A DNA stretch of 64,000 nucleotides. Source: Pasteurellaceae bacterium Pebbles2 (GTDB lineage Bacteria; Pseudomonadota; Gammaproteobacteria; Enterobacterales; Pasteurellaceae). The notes beneath the pieces were generated by a model. That model was not told the DNA's origin. It ran no database searches and saw only the letters and a list, made by a program, of their open reading frames with translations. The position numbers and the translations under genes were made by a program. The stretch spans positions 310,001 to 374,000 of the forward strand of contig LVZA01000001.1 in NCBI GenBank assembly GCA_023101505.1, in the 5' to 3' direction. Shown piece by piece: positions 9,177-19,409 of this stretch (position 1 is the stretch's first letter; each line of letters begins with the position of its first letter).

Positions 9177-9461
9177 ATGGCAAAAGGACAATCATTACAA
9201 GATCCTTATTTAAATGCGCTGCGTCGTGAGCGTATCCCTGTATCCATTTATTTAGTTAATGGCATTAAATTGCAAGGGCAAATTGAATCATTCGACCAAT
9301 TTGTGATCTTATTGAAAAATACAGTCAATCAAATGGTCTACAAACACGCAATTTCAACGGTTGTACCAGCTCGTTCAGTGTCGCACCATAATAACAATGG
9401 TCAACAACATCAAGCTACACAAACTGCGGTTGAAGCTGTGGCTGAACTACAAGCTGAATAA
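9177..9461 (+). CDS. hfq: RNA chaperone Hfq
   Basis: Hfq is a hexameric Sm-like ring that pairs small RNAs with mRNAs. The 94-residue protein carries the Sm1 motif (about residues 16-45: [19 protein letters not shown], then VILLKN) and the Sm2 motif YKHAIS. The N-terminus [18 protein letters not shown] is the canonical proximal-face sequence. The tail is short and Gln/His-rich. The ribosome site AAGAAGGAAAA is strong. An AT-rich gap of 75 bp after miaA (TTCATTATAAATAAT) probably holds an own promoter. Confidence 0.98.
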   Translation: MAKGQSLQDPYLNALRRERIPVSIYLVNGIKLQGQIESFDQFVILLKNTVNQMVYKHAISTVVPARSVSHHNNNGQQHQATQTAVEAVAELQAE

Positions 9462-9497
9462 GATTGTCAGTTTAACAAGCTAAAATACGACAAATCA

Positions 9498-10973
9498 ATG
9501 CAACAAAATAACAAAAGTGCGGTGAAAATTTCGGAAAGCTCCACCGCACTTTGCTCAATTTCTACATCTGAACATTCCTCCGTTGACTATTTTTCTTTCG
9601 ACCACTCTGACGAAAATACACTTTTAGATGAAAATCTGCAGCAAAATCAACCACAAATAGATCCCAATTTTTCACAACAAAACCGTGATAATGCCCGAGA
9701 TAAAGCCATCGTGGTGCATACCTTTTTTTCACAGCAAAAAAATTTGGAAGACCTAGCTGAATTTCAACTGTTGGCAGAATCAGCAGAGGTTGATGTGTTA
9801 CAAGTGATCACAACTTCTCGCTCCTCGCCACAAGCCAAATATTTTGTCGGGCAAGGTAAAGCTGATGAAATTGCGCAAGCGGTGGAATTTCATCAAGCTG
9901 ATGTGATTTTGGTTAATCACCAATTAAGCCCAGCACAGACCCGAAATTTAGAAAGTTTGTGTCAGTGCCGAGTGGTTGACCGCACTGGATTGATTTTAGA
10001 TATTTTTGCCCAGCGAGCCCGCTCTCACGAGGGGAAATTGCAAGTGGAATTAGCCCAATTAAAACACCTTGCTACTCGTTTAGTGCGCCGTAAAACAGGT
10101 TTAGACCAGCAAAAAGGCGCAGTGGGCTTACGTGGACCTGGGGAGACACAGTTAGAAACCGACCGTCGCTTAATTAAAGTGCGCATTGCACAACTGCAAA
10201 ATCGCTTAGAAAAAGTCGCAAAACAGCGCAATCAAAATCGTCAAACTCGCCAAAAAGCGGATATTCCGACTATTTCACTGGTGGGTTATACCAATGCTGG
10301 CAAATCGACCTTATTTAATCAAATTACTCAAGCCAATGTGTATGCTGCCGATCAGCTTTTTGCAACGCTCGATCCCACTTTGCGCCGTTTGGAAATTCAA
10401 GATGTCGGCACGACGATTTTAGCCGACACCGTAGGCTTTATTCGTGATTTGCCGCACGATTTAGTGTCTGCATTTAAATCCACTCTACAAGAAACCACCG
10501 AAGCTAGCCTGTTATTGCATCTTGTTGATGCGGCAGATGCTCGCAAGCTAGAAAATATTCAAGCGGTTAATGAAGTTTTAACGGAAATCGAAGCGCAAAA
10601 TGTGCCGACATTATTGGTCTATAACAAAATCGATCAGCTGGAAAATATTGCACCACACATTGAATATAATGATGAAAATCAACCTGTTGCGGTATATTTA
10701 AGTGCGCAATCAGGCGCAGGCATTGAGCTTTTATTTAACGCTATTCGCCAACGTTTAGCCAATACAATTTTAAACCTTTCGCTCACACTACGCCCACAAC
10801 AAGGGCAAATTCGCCACGCTTTTTATCAATTAAATTGCATACAACAAGAAAAAATTAGCGAGTTAGGTGAATTTGAATTAACGCTAAAAATCGATCAAAT
10901 TCAATGGCTAAAATTAGTGAAGAAATTCCCCGTGCTTGATGAATTTAGTCCGAAACAGCGAATTGATGATTAA
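9498..10973 (+). CDS. hflX: ribosome-associated GTPase HflX with N-terminal extension
   Basis: HflX is a GTPase that binds the 50S subunit and rescues stalled or heat-damaged ribosomes. The N-terminal HflX domain (about 70-250) includes [26 protein letters not shown] and [13 protein letters not shown]. The G domain follows, with G1 GYTNAGKST near residue 263, G3 [11 protein letters not shown] and G4 NKID. At 491 residues it is about 60 longer than E. coli HflX. The extra N-terminus is Ser/Gln/Asp-rich, and its first codons contain an inverted uptake-signal pair (9515-9551). There is no other Met codon in the frame, so the alternative would be a GTG or TTG start nearer residue 65. It follows hfq by 36 bp, as in E. 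coli. Confidence 0.93.
   Translation: MQQNNKSAVKISESSTALCSISTSEHSSVDYFSFDHSDENTLLDENLQQNQPQIDPNFSQQNRDNARDKAIVVHTFFSQQKNLEDLAEFQLLAESAEVDVLQVITTSRSSPQAKYFVGQGKADEIAQAVEFHQADVILVNHQLSPAQTRNLESLCQCRVVDRTGLILDIFAQRARSHEGKLQVELAQLKHLATRLVRRKTGLDQQKGAVGLRGPGETQLETDRRLIKVRIAQLQNRLEKVAKQRNQNRQTRQKADIPTISLVGYTNAGKSTLFNQITQANVYAADQLFATLDPTLRRLEIQDVGTTILADTVGFIRDLPHDLVSAFKSTLQETTEASLLLHLVDAADARKLENIQAVNEVLTEIEAQNVPTLLVYNKIDQLENIAPHIEYNDENQPVAVYLSAQSGAGIELLFNAIRQRLANTILNLSLTLRPQQGQIRHAFYQLNCIQQEKISELGEFELTLKIDQIQWLKLVKKFPVLDEFSPKQRIDD
9515..9551 (+). repeat. inverted uptake-signal pair within the hflX start region
   Basis: AAGTGCGGT (9515-9523) and ACCGCACTT (9543-9551) can form an 11-bp stem beginning 16 bases into the annotated hflX frame. 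It could attenuate or process the hfq-hflX transcript. No strong T-tract follows. Confidence 0.6.
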
Positions 10974-11109
10974 AAAGTGCGGTGTAAAAACTGAAGTTTT
11001 GCGGATATTTGTAAGGAATTGCTATATTTAGCCGCCCTCAGAGCTTCGCCCAGCCCCCGCAAGCAAGGGGAGCAAAAATAGCTTTTCAACTAACTATTTT
11101 CCTATTTGC

Positions 11110-12081
11110 CTATTTTCCAATGCCATAATTTTTCAGCTTATTGGCAATGGCAGTGTGCGACACGCCTAGTCGAGCGGCGAGTTTTCGAGTGCTTGGGTAT
11201 TGCTCATAGAATTGGCGCAACACTTGGCTTTCAAAATTCGCCATAATTTGATCTAAAGTTTGCTCACCAAATTGTTCAATTAAAATATTTTCCACGTCAA
11301 CCGCTAGCGAATGTGGCGCAATAAGGCTTAAGCCTTGCACCGTGAGCTGTTGTTTTTCGGCTAAAGAGCAAGCTCGATATAAGGCGTTATACAGCTCTCG
11401 CACATTACCCTGCCATTCATAAGCCTGCAAATAGTCAATAAATTGCTCATCAAACTGCGGTGTAGGAATGCCAAGATGTTGGCTGATTTGTTGCACAAAT
11501 AATTGGGTTAAGGCTTCAATATCTTGCTGGCGTTCACGCAATGGCGGAACATCTAAAGTCAACACGTTCAAGCGGTGGAACAAATCACTGCGCACCTTAC
11601 CCTCATCAACAAAATATTGCAGCGGCTGTTGCGAAGTGCAAATCACACGCACGTTAGCATAATGTTCTTGCTCCTCGCCCACGCGACGAAAAGTGCCATC
11701 GTTCAGAAAACGTAACAGTTTTGCTTGCAAAGGCAACGATAATTCAGCAATGCCGTCTAACAACACCGTGCCACCATCGGCATATTCAAAAAAACCTTGC
11801 GTGGTTTTATCGCCTTTGGCTTGCCCAAACATCTCGCTTTCCGCATCTTCATTAGGCAAACCAGCACAGTTGACCGCAATAAATTTATTCTCTCGTCGCT
11901 CACTCCATTGATGACAAGATTTTGCCAACAAATCCTTACCCGTACCTGTTTCCCCTTGAATTAACAAAGGCGCATCAAGCAAAGCAAATTTTTTGGCTTT
12001 TTCCAATAAACCCTGCATTTTTGGGCTTTGCGCAATAATATCAGCAAATGTTGGCATTAAGTGCGGTGTATTTTCAGTCAT
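11110..12081 (-). CDS. tyrR: short-form TyrR-type regulator of aromatic amino acid genes
   Basis: This 323-residue protein has an AAA+ central domain (Walker A GETGTGKD, Walker B GGTVLLDGIAELS, LFHRLNVLTLDVPPLRER) and a C-terminal Fis-like helix-turn-helix (YPSTRKLAARLGVSHTAIANKLKNYG). It lacks the N-terminal ACT and PAS domains of the 513-residue E. coli protein. The GAFTGA loop of sigma-54 activators is missing, as expected for a sigma-70 regulator. This matches the short TyrR known from H. influenzae, which represses but should not activate. The start is set at 12081 (MTENTPHLMPTFADII). An upstream in-frame extension to 12195 has Cys/Phe-rich sequence unlike the family. It is the last gene of the ycjX-ycjF-tyrR group. 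Confidence 0.9.
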   Translation of the reverse strand: MTENTPHLMPTFADIIAQSPKMQGLLEKAKKFALLDAPLLIQGETGTGKDLLAKSCHQWSERRENKFIAVNCAGLPNEDAESEMFGQAKGDKTTQGFFEYADGGTVLLDGIAELSLPLQAKLLRFLNDGTFRRVGEEQEHYANVRVICTSQQPLQYFVDEGKVRSDLFHRLNVLTLDVPPLRERQQDIEALTQLFVQQISQHLGIPTPQFDEQFIDYLQAYEWQGNVRELYNALYRACSLAEKQQLTVQGLSLIAPHSLAVDVENILIEQFGEQTLDQIMANFESQVLRQFYEQYPSTRKLAARLGVSHTAIANKLKNYGIGK

Positions 12082-12199
12082 TTTTTGATCCGTAGTTTTT
12101 AAGCCGTAGCCAGTGAAAAACAAGCGAGGGAATAATCCATTTATTCCACAAAAGAATGTGTTCACTGTAAAACAGAAAGCGCAACACGTCAACAAATCT

Positions 12200-13309
12200 T
12201 TACAATTTTTCTGTTTGCTTTAATTTACTGCTGCTAAAAACTTGCGATTTTAAATGCCCCAACACCGCTTTGTGAATATGGCTTAAGCGTGGCTTGTCTT
12301 GTTTTTGAAAGCTAATCGGGCGGCAAAATTCCATTGCTTTAATGCCTAAGCGAGCGGTAAGCAAACCTGCACCAATGCCCTGCGCAGCTCGAGCCGATAA
12401 CTTGGCAGCAATATCTTGCGAAAGCCAATCCATTCCCACTTCTTGCACCAACTCCGCTGCTCCAGTTAAAGCCATATTCATTAGCACCAATTTCATCAAA
12501 CGCAAACGGCTGAAATAGCCTAATTCAATGCCGTATAATTTGGCGATTTGGTTAATCATACGAATATTGCGCCAGCCCATAAACAACGTGTCCACCACCG
12601 CCAACGGGCTAATAGCAATCACCGCGGCACTTTCTAACGCATTTTTGGTAATCAATTTTTTCGCTTGTTGATCAAAAGGGTTCAACACATTTTGGCTAAA
12701 CAAAAAGCCCACTTCTTGCGCGCTGTGGCTGTCGGCAATTTGTTGTTTCCATTGCACCACGCTAGGGTGCTGTTCGTCTAATTTCATTGCTTTGGCAACG
12801 TTTAAACAAAACGCTTGCGCCTGTTCATTGTGCGCAAAATCTGCTGAAAATTGCACCGCACTTTCAGGCAAATTTAGCGCAGTGCCTTGTAAATTCAGGC
12901 TTTTTTGCTGCATTAACGCACGCTGGCGTAGCTTGTGTAATAAAGCAAATTCCTTAGCAATCGCACTCACGCCCAACAGCACCACTGAAAAACTCACCAA
13001 GGCAAAAACAAAATAAATCCATTGATGATTTTGCCACGTGTCCATCAGCCATTGCACCGACTGCGCCACCGTCGCCAACAGCAACAAAGCAAACACCGCC
13101 ATTAAGGCTCTCGTCCACCAGCGTGGCTTAGTACCAATCGCTTGTTCAAATTGCGCATTCAGCAATTCACCCTGCAAAATTTCTCGATCATTGAGTGGAT
13201 CTTTATCGACTTCAATATCCACTTCATCTTGATTAAATTCTTGTTTTTCTTGAAAATTCGTATTATTTTCTGCCTGCGAATGTGCATTAAAAATCATTTT
13301 ATCGTTCAT
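12200..13309 (-). CDS. ycjF: YcjF family inner-membrane protein (UPF0283)
   Basis: This is a 369-residue membrane protein of unknown biochemical role. The first 70 residues are acidic and polar, followed by two adjacent transmembrane segments (about 66-86 and 100-118) and a soluble C-terminal domain with a further amphipathic region (LVQEVGMDWLSQDIAAKLSARAAQG) and GIKAMEFCRPI, a family signature. It lies 21 bp after ycjX; the pair is conserved across gamma-proteobacteria next to tyrR and, in enterics, the psp envelope-stress genes. No psp genes are seen here. Confidence 0.9.
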   Translation of the reverse strand: MNDKMIFNAHSQAENNTNFQEKQEFNQDEVDIEVDKDPLNDREILQGELLNAQFEQAIGTKPRWWTRALMAVFALLLLATVAQSVQWLMDTWQNHQWIYFVFALVSFSVVLLGVSAIAKEFALLHKLRQRALMQQKSLNLQGTALNLPESAVQFSADFAHNEQAQAFCLNVAKAMKLDEQHPSVVQWKQQIADSHSAQEVGFLFSQNVLNPFDQQAKKLITKNALESAAVIAISPLAVVDTLFMGWRNIRMINQIAKLYGIELGYFSRLRLMKLVLMNMALTGAAELVQEVGMDWLSQDIAAKLSARAAQGIGAGLLTARLGIKAMEFCRPISFQKQDKPRLSHIHKAVLGHLKSQVFSSSKLKQTEKL

Positions 13310-13330
13310 TATTTTTCCTATTTCATTGCC

Positions 13331-14740
13331 TTAAGCCAATTTGTCGCCCAACAAAAATTGCAACACAGCGTCCATCCTTAAGTGCGGTATATTTTCGCCC
13401 TGTTCTAAGGGTTGTGGTTCAAATTGGTCGAAATCAAATTGGCGTTGTTGCCAAAATTCTGCCTGCGGTAATTTGCTCGGCACAGAACCTGGGAATACGG
13501 TTACTTTTTGCAAATCGCTAGAACGCACGCCCTGAATAGCTTTAAATTGCTGCCCATTTTGCGTAACATTCACTTGCGTTGTAGCTCGAATTGCCGCAAT
13601 GGCGCTGTATTCCGTTTCAATGCCCTCAAATTCAACGTGGCGACCGCCATCTTGCACTAATTGGCGCATTAAACTGATCAAATTCGGCAGTTGATCAGTG
13701 GTGATATGATCCGCTTTGCTGGCAATAAACATCAGCTTGTCAATGCGTGGCGCAAATAAACGATGCAACAAATTTCGCTTGCCATAATGGAAATTTTTGA
13801 ATAACTGCCCTAGCCCCTCTTGCATATCTTCAAAGGCTTGGCGACTGTGATTTAACGGCGTTAAACAGTCAGCTAAGATCACTTGACGATCAAAATGCGC
13901 AAAATAATCTTCATAGAAATTTTTCACTATTTTATGGCGATAATAATCATAACGTTTTTGCAAAATGGCGAAATAACTATTTGAATTAGCGTTATTTTTC
14001 AGTTGTTTCCATTGTTCTTCCGTAAGGTTTAACAAAGGGAAAAATTGCAATGCTGGCGCACCTGCCAATTCCGCAGGCAATACAAATCGCCCAGGTTGGA
14101 TAAAGTGCAGCCCTTGTGCTTTGCAAGCGTTAAGATAATCAGTATAGCTTTGCGCAATGTCGGCTAAAACATCTTCATTTGCCACCGCAGTTAAGTCTAA
14201 CGCCTTCACTTTTTGCTGCCATTCTTGCGCCAACTCAACTCTAATCCCTTGAAAAGATTGGCTTAATTCTTGCGACCATTGTTGAAAATTCAAATCCAAC
14301 AAAGGCAAATCCAACAGCCATTCCCCTGGGTAATCAAAAATATCCAAATAGAGCGTGCCTGTTTCTTTTAAATAGCTCATCAAACCATTTTGTCGTTGGT
14401 AGCGAATTGCCAAACGAGTTTCGCTCACGCCACGAGTAGATTGTGGAAAGTGCGGTGGATTTTGGCTCAGTTCTGCCAAATTTCGCTCATATTCAAAACG
14501 TGGAATAGATAAATTGCGTTGCGCAATGCGCTTCACACCGAGAATGCGCTGATTGCGTGCCGCATCGAATAAAGGCAAGTGAGTATTTTCTGCACGATCA
14601 ATATGCAGTAACTGATTGATTAAACTCGTAATAAACGCCGTTTTTCCGCTGCGGCTTAGCCCTGTTACCGCAATGCGCAAGGAACGATCTAAACCGCGGT
14701 CGATAAATTGATTGATTTCTTTTTGTAAGCTATTGAACAT
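13331..14740 (-). CDS. ycjX: YcjX-family predicted P-loop NTPase
   Basis: This 469-residue protein of the DUF463 NTPase family has Walker A GLSRSGKT at about residues 27-34, and further family motifs including GVKRIAQ, YLDIFDYPGEWLLDLPLL (Walker B-like), DCLTPLN and FIASKADHI. The function is unknown; association with the phage-shock response has been reported for enterics. It is the first gene of the reverse ycjX-ycjF-tyrR unit. It diverges from sapA with only 65 bp between them, so their promoters must overlap or adjoin. Confidence 0.92.
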   Translation of the reverse strand: MFNSLQKEINQFIDRGLDRSLRIAVTGLSRSGKTAFITSLINQLLHIDRAENTHLPLFDAARNQRILGVKRIAQRNLSIPRFEYERNLAELSQNPPHFPQSTRGVSETRLAIRYQRQNGLMSYLKETGTLYLDIFDYPGEWLLDLPLLDLNFQQWSQELSQSFQGIRVELAQEWQQKVKALDLTAVANEDVLADIAQSYTDYLNACKAQGLHFIQPGRFVLPAELAGAPALQFFPLLNLTEEQWKQLKNNANSNSYFAILQKRYDYYRHKIVKNFYEDYFAHFDRQVILADCLTPLNHSRQAFEDMQEGLGQLFKNFHYGKRNLLHRLFAPRIDKLMFIASKADHITTDQLPNLISLMRQLVQDGGRHVEFEGIETEYSAIAAIRATTQVNVTQNGQQFKAIQGVRSSDLQKVTVFPGSVPSKLPQAEFWQQRQFDFDQFEPQPLEQGENIPHLRMDAVLQFLLGDKLA

Positions 14741-14805
14741 TTTTATTTTTAATCTTTGTGTAGATCCGATAAAATTAACTTAATTTATCACGAATAACCT
14801 AATTT

Positions 14806-16500
14806 ATGCTTAAAATTCTTCATTTTTTCACCGCACTTTTTGCCTATACATTGGCGTGTTCCGCTTGGGCAGCCCCCAAAGTGCCTAATATCGTGTCGGA
14901 TAATGGCTTAATTTATTGCACCAATGCCAAAGGCTTTTCCTTTAATCCGCAAACCGCCGATGCTGGCACGAGTATGAATGTGGTTACTGAGCAAATTTAC
15001 AACAAATTATTTGAAGCGCAAAATAATAGTTCTCGTGTCGAGCCCTCATTGGCGCAATCTTACACCCTGTCTCCCGATGGCAAAATCATTACCATTCGTT
15101 TGCGCAAAGGGGTAAAATTTCATCATACTCAATGGTTTACGCCGACTCGTGATTTTAACGCCGACGATGTGGTATTTTCCCTTAATCGTGTGCTTGGGCA
15201 TAACACCGCATTGCCTGAATTTGCCAGCGATGACAGCCAGCAAGTCAATCGTCAATATCAAATTTTCCACGAATTAGCCCGCAAATCTCGCTATCCTTAT
15301 TTTGAAAGCGTGAAGCTTAACCAAAAAATTAAGCAAGTGGAAAGCCTTGATCCTTATACGGTGCAAATTGAATTATTTGCGCCCGACGCTTCAGTATTAT
15401 CTCATTTAGCGAGCCAATATGCGGTGATTTTATCGCAAGAATACGCCCTGCAACTCAACGCCGACGACAACCTCAGCCAGCTCGATACTTTACCTGTCGG
15501 CACGGGCGCATATCAAGTAAAAGACTATTTCCGTAGCCAATATATCCGTTTAGTACACAACACGCATTATTGGGGCAAAGCACCGAATATTCCGCACATC
15601 GTGATCGACCTTTCCACCGACCGAACAGGGCGTTTGGCGAAGTTTTTCAATAACGAATGCCAAATTGCGACCTTTCCTGAATTAAGCCAATTAGGCTTGC
15701 TGCAAAATAGTAATGAGCAATTTCAGCTCACGTTCAGCGAGGGAATGAATTTATCCTTTTTAGCCTTTAATTTCCTGCGCCCAACAATGCAAGATTTAGA
15801 AATTCGTCGTGCTATTGCGCAAGCAATTAATCGCCAACGGATCATCAGCCGCATTTATTATGAAACCGCTACCCTTGCCAACAATGTTGTGCCACCAATT
15901 TCGTGGGCATCGAGCGAGGCGCAAAATAATTTCGCCTATGATTACGCCCCTGAAAAAGCCAAAGAAACCTTAGCAAACAAAAACTTAAGTCTTGAAATGT
16001 GGGTAATCGACGAAGAACAAGTATATAACCCTGCACCGATAAAAATGGCGGAAATGATTAAATTCGACTTGGCGCAAGTGGGCGTGAAAGTCAAAGTGCG
16101 GTCAGTTTCTCGTAACTTTTTGATGCAAAATTTATCCAATAAAACCGAAGATTACGACTTAATTTTAGGTGGCTGGTTGTCGAGCAGTTTAGACCCCGAC
16201 AGCTTCTTACGCCCTATTTTAAGCTGCAATACCACCAGCGAAGTAACCAATTTATCAAACTGGTGTTCGCCAAGTTTCGACGATTTATTAGACCTTGCTC
16301 TCATCAGCCAAAACACCAATTTGCGTGCGGCAGATTACAATTCAGCACAAAAAGAAGTATTGTCTGAATTGCCGATTGTGCCGATTGCCAACGTCAACCG
16401 TTTATTAATTTCTAACACCAAAGTGCAAGGTATTGAAATGACCCCATTCGGGCATATTCATTTTGAAAAATTATTATTTAAAAAGGAGCTTAAACAATGA
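14806..16500 (+). CDS. sapA: periplasmic peptide-binding protein SapA
   Basis: SapA is the solute-binding component of the Sap transporter. In Haemophilus it binds host antimicrobial peptides and haem and supports resistance to them. The 564-residue protein has a signal peptide (about 1-22, cut near SAWA) followed by the family 5 extracellular solute-binding fold (SBP_bac_5), with typical SYTLSPDGKIITIRLRKGVKF, NADDVVFSLNR and PVGTGAYQVKDY segments. The signal peptide codons for TALF contain an uptake signal. It overlaps sapB by 4 bp (ATGA), so translation is coupled. Confidence 0.95.
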   Translation: MLKILHFFTALFAYTLACSAWAAPKVPNIVSDNGLIYCTNAKGFSFNPQTADAGTSMNVVTEQIYNKLFEAQNNSSRVEPSLAQSYTLSPDGKIITIRLRKGVKFHHTQWFTPTRDFNADDVVFSLNRVLGHNTALPEFASDDSQQVNRQYQIFHELARKSRYPYFESVKLNQKIKQVESLDPYTVQIELFAPDASVLSHLASQYAVILSQEYALQLNADDNLSQLDTLPVGTGAYQVKDYFRSQYIRLVHNTHYWGKAPNIPHIVIDLSTDRTGRLAKFFNNECQIATFPELSQLGLLQNSNEQFQLTFSEGMNLSFLAFNFLRPTMQDLEIRRAIAQAINRQRIISRIYYETATLANNVVPPISWASSEAQNNFAYDYAPEKAKETLANKNLSLEMWVIDEEQVYNPAPIKMAEMIKFDLAQVGVKVKVRSVSRNFLMQNLSNKTEDYDLILGGWLSSSLDPDSFLRPILSCNTTSEVTNLSNWCSPSFDDLLDLALISQNTNLRAADYNSAQKEVLSELPIVPIANVNRLLISNTKVQGIEMTPFGHIHFEKLLFKKELKQ

Positions 16501-17465
16501 TTTACGCCCTTTTCCGCCGTATTTTCCTCGCCTTTATCAAGGTATTTTTGCTATCACTGGTGAGTTACAGCATCTTTATGCGAGATCCGTCAAACAGTGC
16601 ATTTTCTGAACCGCACTTTTATTCAGGCTATTTCGCTTATGTTAGCAGTTTATTGCAAGGTGATTTGGGTATTACTTACAACGGCGGTGACTCGTTAAAT
16701 TCAGTCATTTTAACCGTGCTACCGCCCACTTTAGAGCTTAGTTTTGTAGCGATCTTTCTTGCCTTTTTATTCGCCGTGCCACTCGGCTTAATCGGAGCAT
16801 TTCAACGCAACACAATTTATGGCAAAACCATTAACGCCCTTTCATCTTTCGGCGTGTCCGTGCCCGTGTTTTGGATTGCGCCTATTTTACTGTATTTAGC
16901 AGCGGTTAATCGTTGGGAAATTTCTGCCGTCGGGCAATACAACGCTTTATTTGAAATTCAAAATATCACAGGCTTCGCCATTATTGATGTATGGTTTGTT
17001 GATGCGCCTTATCGGATCAAAATTATTCAAAACGTATTACAGCATCTAATCTTGCCAGCCTTAGTCTTAATGATTTCGCCGACAATGGAAATTACCCAAT
17101 TAGTCAAACAGCGCACCGAATGGGCGTTGTCACAAAATTATGTCAAATTTTCAATGACCCGAGGCTGGTCAAATTTCCGCATTTTGCACCGTTATATGTT
17201 GCGCAACACCTTGCCGTTTTTAATTCCGCAATTACCTCGTTTGATCACCTTTGTCTTGGCGTTTTCAATGTTAATCGAAAGCACTTTCGCTTGGCCGGGC
17301 ATTGGTCGCTGGTTAATTTTGTCGGTGTCGCAACAAGATTACAACAGTATTGCAGCTGGTGTCATCACCATTGGTTTGTTTATTATTACGGTCAACATTT
17401 TGGCAGATTTCTGTTTATTTATTCTCGATCCTTTCGGTAAAAAAGGGTGGACAAACAATGCTTGA
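16497..17465 (+). CDS. sapB: Sap transporter permease SapB
   Basis: This 322-residue inner-membrane permease pairs with SapC. It has the layout of DppB/OppB-type permeases: an N-terminal transmembrane segment, a periplasmic loop, then a five-helix core with the EAA-type loop near EWALSQNYVKFSMTRGWSNFRILHRYMLRNTLPFLIP. The N-terminal region is shorter than in Dpp permeases. It overlaps sapA by 4 bp and sapC by 8 bp. Confidence 0.95.
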   Translation: MIYALFRRIFLAFIKVFLLSLVSYSIFMRDPSNSAFSEPHFYSGYFAYVSSLLQGDLGITYNGGDSLNSVILTVLPPTLELSFVAIFLAFLFAVPLGLIGAFQRNTIYGKTINALSSFGVSVPVFWIAPILLYLAAVNRWEISAVGQYNALFEIQNITGFAIIDVWFVDAPYRIKIIQNVLQHLILPALVLMISPTMEITQLVKQRTEWALSQNYVKFSMTRGWSNFRILHRYMLRNTLPFLIPQLPRLITFVLAFSMLIESTFAWPGIGRWLILSVSQQDYNSIAAGVITIGLFIITVNILADFCLFILDPFGKKGWTNNA

Positions 17466-18345
17466 TAAAGAACCTGAAGAATTTCGAGAAAGCAATGCTT
17501 TTTCACAAATCTGGCTTATATTCCGCCAAGATCGCATTGCACTTTTTAGCTTTTATACCATTATCATTTTGATTTTGTTAGCTTTATTTGTGCCGTGGCT
17601 TGCACCTTATCCGAGCGATATGCAATTTGTCGGACAAGAGCTTATTCCACCATCGTGGAATGCCTTTGGTGAAGTAACTTATTTCTTCGGCACAGACGAT
17701 CTCGGGCGAGATGTGTTTAGTCGCTTGCTTAACGGCATTACTTACACATTTGGTTCATCGATAATTGTCGTTTTTTTCACCGCACTTATCGGCGGAATTT
17801 TAGGTATTATGGCTGGAATGTCGCAAGGCTTGAAATCTCGTATTCTCGGGCATTTCCTCGATGCGTTTTTATCTATTCCGATTTTGCTGATTAGTATCGT
17901 GATTGCCACGTTAATGGAACCTAGCCTGCCAAACGCAATGTTAGCCATTTTGCTTGCTTTATTACCGCACTTTATCCACGAAGTTTATCAAGCAGTGCAG
18001 CAAGAGCTAAAAAAAGAATATGTGGTAATTTTGCGCCTTGACGGTGTGTCGAATTTTCAATTACTAAAAGAAACTATTTTGCCAAATATCAGCGTACGCT
18101 ATATTCAAGAAGTGGTGCGAGCTTTTACTGTGGCATTAATGGAAGTTAGCGCATTGAGCTTTATTTCCCTCGGTGCACAACGCCCAACGCCAGAATGGGG
18201 CGCAATGATCAGAGATAGCCTCGAATTAGTTTACCTCGCTCCGTGGACGGTGGTTCTACCTGGTATTGCGATAATCTTAACCCTGCTGGTTGTCATCGTG
18301 TTCGGCAATAGCCTGTGCAAAAGCATCAGCAAATATTATGAATAG
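17458..18345 (+). CDS. sapC: Sap transporter permease SapC
   Basis: This 295-residue permease is of the DppC/OppC type. It begins with a short cytoplasmic segment, then a transmembrane helix (about 32-52), the signature [17 protein letters not shown], and a five-helix core with an EAA loop ([24 protein letters not shown]). ATG 17458 is chosen because the length then matches E. coli SapC (296) and it overlaps the sapB stop. An upstream in-frame start at 17350 would run deep into sapB. Confidence 0.95.
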   Translation: MLDKEPEEFRESNAFSQIWLIFRQDRIALFSFYTIIILILLALFVPWLAPYPSDMQFVGQELIPPSWNAFGEVTYFFGTDDLGRDVFSRLLNGITYTFGSSIIVVFFTALIGGILGIMAGMSQGLKSRILGHFLDAFLSIPILLISIVIATLMEPSLPNAMLAILLALLPHFIHEVYQAVQQELKKEYVVILRLDGVSNFQLLKETILPNISVRYIQEVVRAFTVALMEVSALSFISLGAQRPTPEWGAMIRDSLELVYLAPWTVVLPGIAIILTLLVVIVFGNSLCKSISKYYE

Positions 18346-18353
18346 GAACAATT

Positions 18354-19406
18354 ATGGCATTATTAGATATTCGTAATCTTTGTATTGAAGTCAAAACGCC
18401 ACAAGGGCGCATCAAGTTAGTGGATAATGTTAATCTCACCCTTGATGAGGGCGAAATTTGTGGATTAGTTGGCGAAACAGGCTCGGGCAAAAGTTTAATC
18501 GCCAAAGTGATTTGTGGCGCATTCAAAGACAGCTGGATCATCACCGCCGATCGCTTCCGTTTTGGCGAAGTAGAATTGCTAAAACTCACTCCTTATCAAC
18601 GTCGAAAATTGGTCGGCAAAGAAATTTCAATGGTTTATCAAGAGCCATTGAGCTACCTCGACCCTAGCCGAAAAGTCGGTAAACAAATTATTCAACACAT
18701 TCCGTCGTGGACATTCAAAGGGCGTTGGTGGCAATGGTTTGGCTGGAAAAAACGCCGAGCGATTGAATTATTACACCGTGTCGGCATCAAAGATCATCAA
18801 GACATAATGAACAGCTACCCCGACGAAATTACCGAGGGCGAGGGGCAAAAAATTATGATCGCCATTGCCGTGGCAAATCAACCACGCTTGCTCATTGCCG
18901 ATGAACCGACTAATTCCCTGGAACCAACCACGCAATTACAGATTTTCCGTCTGCTATCAAGTATGAATAAAAACCACGGCACGACGGTGTTAATCGCCAG
19001 CAACGATATCGCTGGCATCAGTGAATGGTGCGACAGTTTTTCGGTACTATATTGTGGACAAAACGCCGAAGCAGGTCCAAAAGAAAGTATTTTAGAAACA
19101 CCACATCACCCTTACACCGTGGCATTATTGCATTCAACCCCAGATTTTAGCCAGCCGTTGCCATTAAAAAGTCGCCTAAGCACCTTGCGTGGCAGCGTAC
19201 CATTACTGGAGCAAATGCCAATGGGCTGCCGTCTTGGACCTCGTTGCCCTTTTGCACAAAAAGATTGCGTGAACAAACCGCCGTTAAAACGCATTCGCCA
19301 GCACGAATTTGCTTGTCATCACCCATTGAATTTGCGTGAAACGACCGCAGTAAAAGAAATAGCAAGCCCATTAACATTAAATATTGAAAATTCAGATTTG
19401 GAATAA
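18354..19406 (+). CDS. sapD: Sap transporter ATPase SapD
   Basis: This 350-residue ATP-binding subunit belongs to the oligopeptide-type ABC family. Walker A GETGSGKS is at 40-47 and Walker B with LLIADEPTN. The signature LSGGQ is replaced by TEGEGQ, which is a SapD trait. The H-loop reads ASND, with Asn217 where His is usual. The C-terminal oligopeptide domain is present ([24 protein letters not shown]), with a Cys cluster that in the family can bind an iron-sulfur centre. In enterics SapD is also needed for Trk potassium uptake. It lies 8 bp after sapC and 3 bp before sapF. Confidence 0.94.
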   Translation: MALLDIRNLCIEVKTPQGRIKLVDNVNLTLDEGEICGLVGETGSGKSLIAKVICGAFKDSWIITADRFRFGEVELLKLTPYQRRKLVGKEISMVYQEPLSYLDPSRKVGKQIIQHIPSWTFKGRWWQWFGWKKRRAIELLHRVGIKDHQDIMNSYPDEITEGEGQKIMIAIAVANQPRLLIADEPTNSLEPTTQLQIFRLLSSMNKNHGTTVLIASNDIAGISEWCDSFSVLYCGQNAEAGPKESILETPHHPYTVALLHSTPDFSQPLPLKSRLSTLRGSVPLLEQMPMGCRLGPRCPFAQKDCVNKPPLKRIRQHEFACHHPLNLRETTAVKEIASPLTLNIENSDLE

Positions 19407-19409
19407 AAA

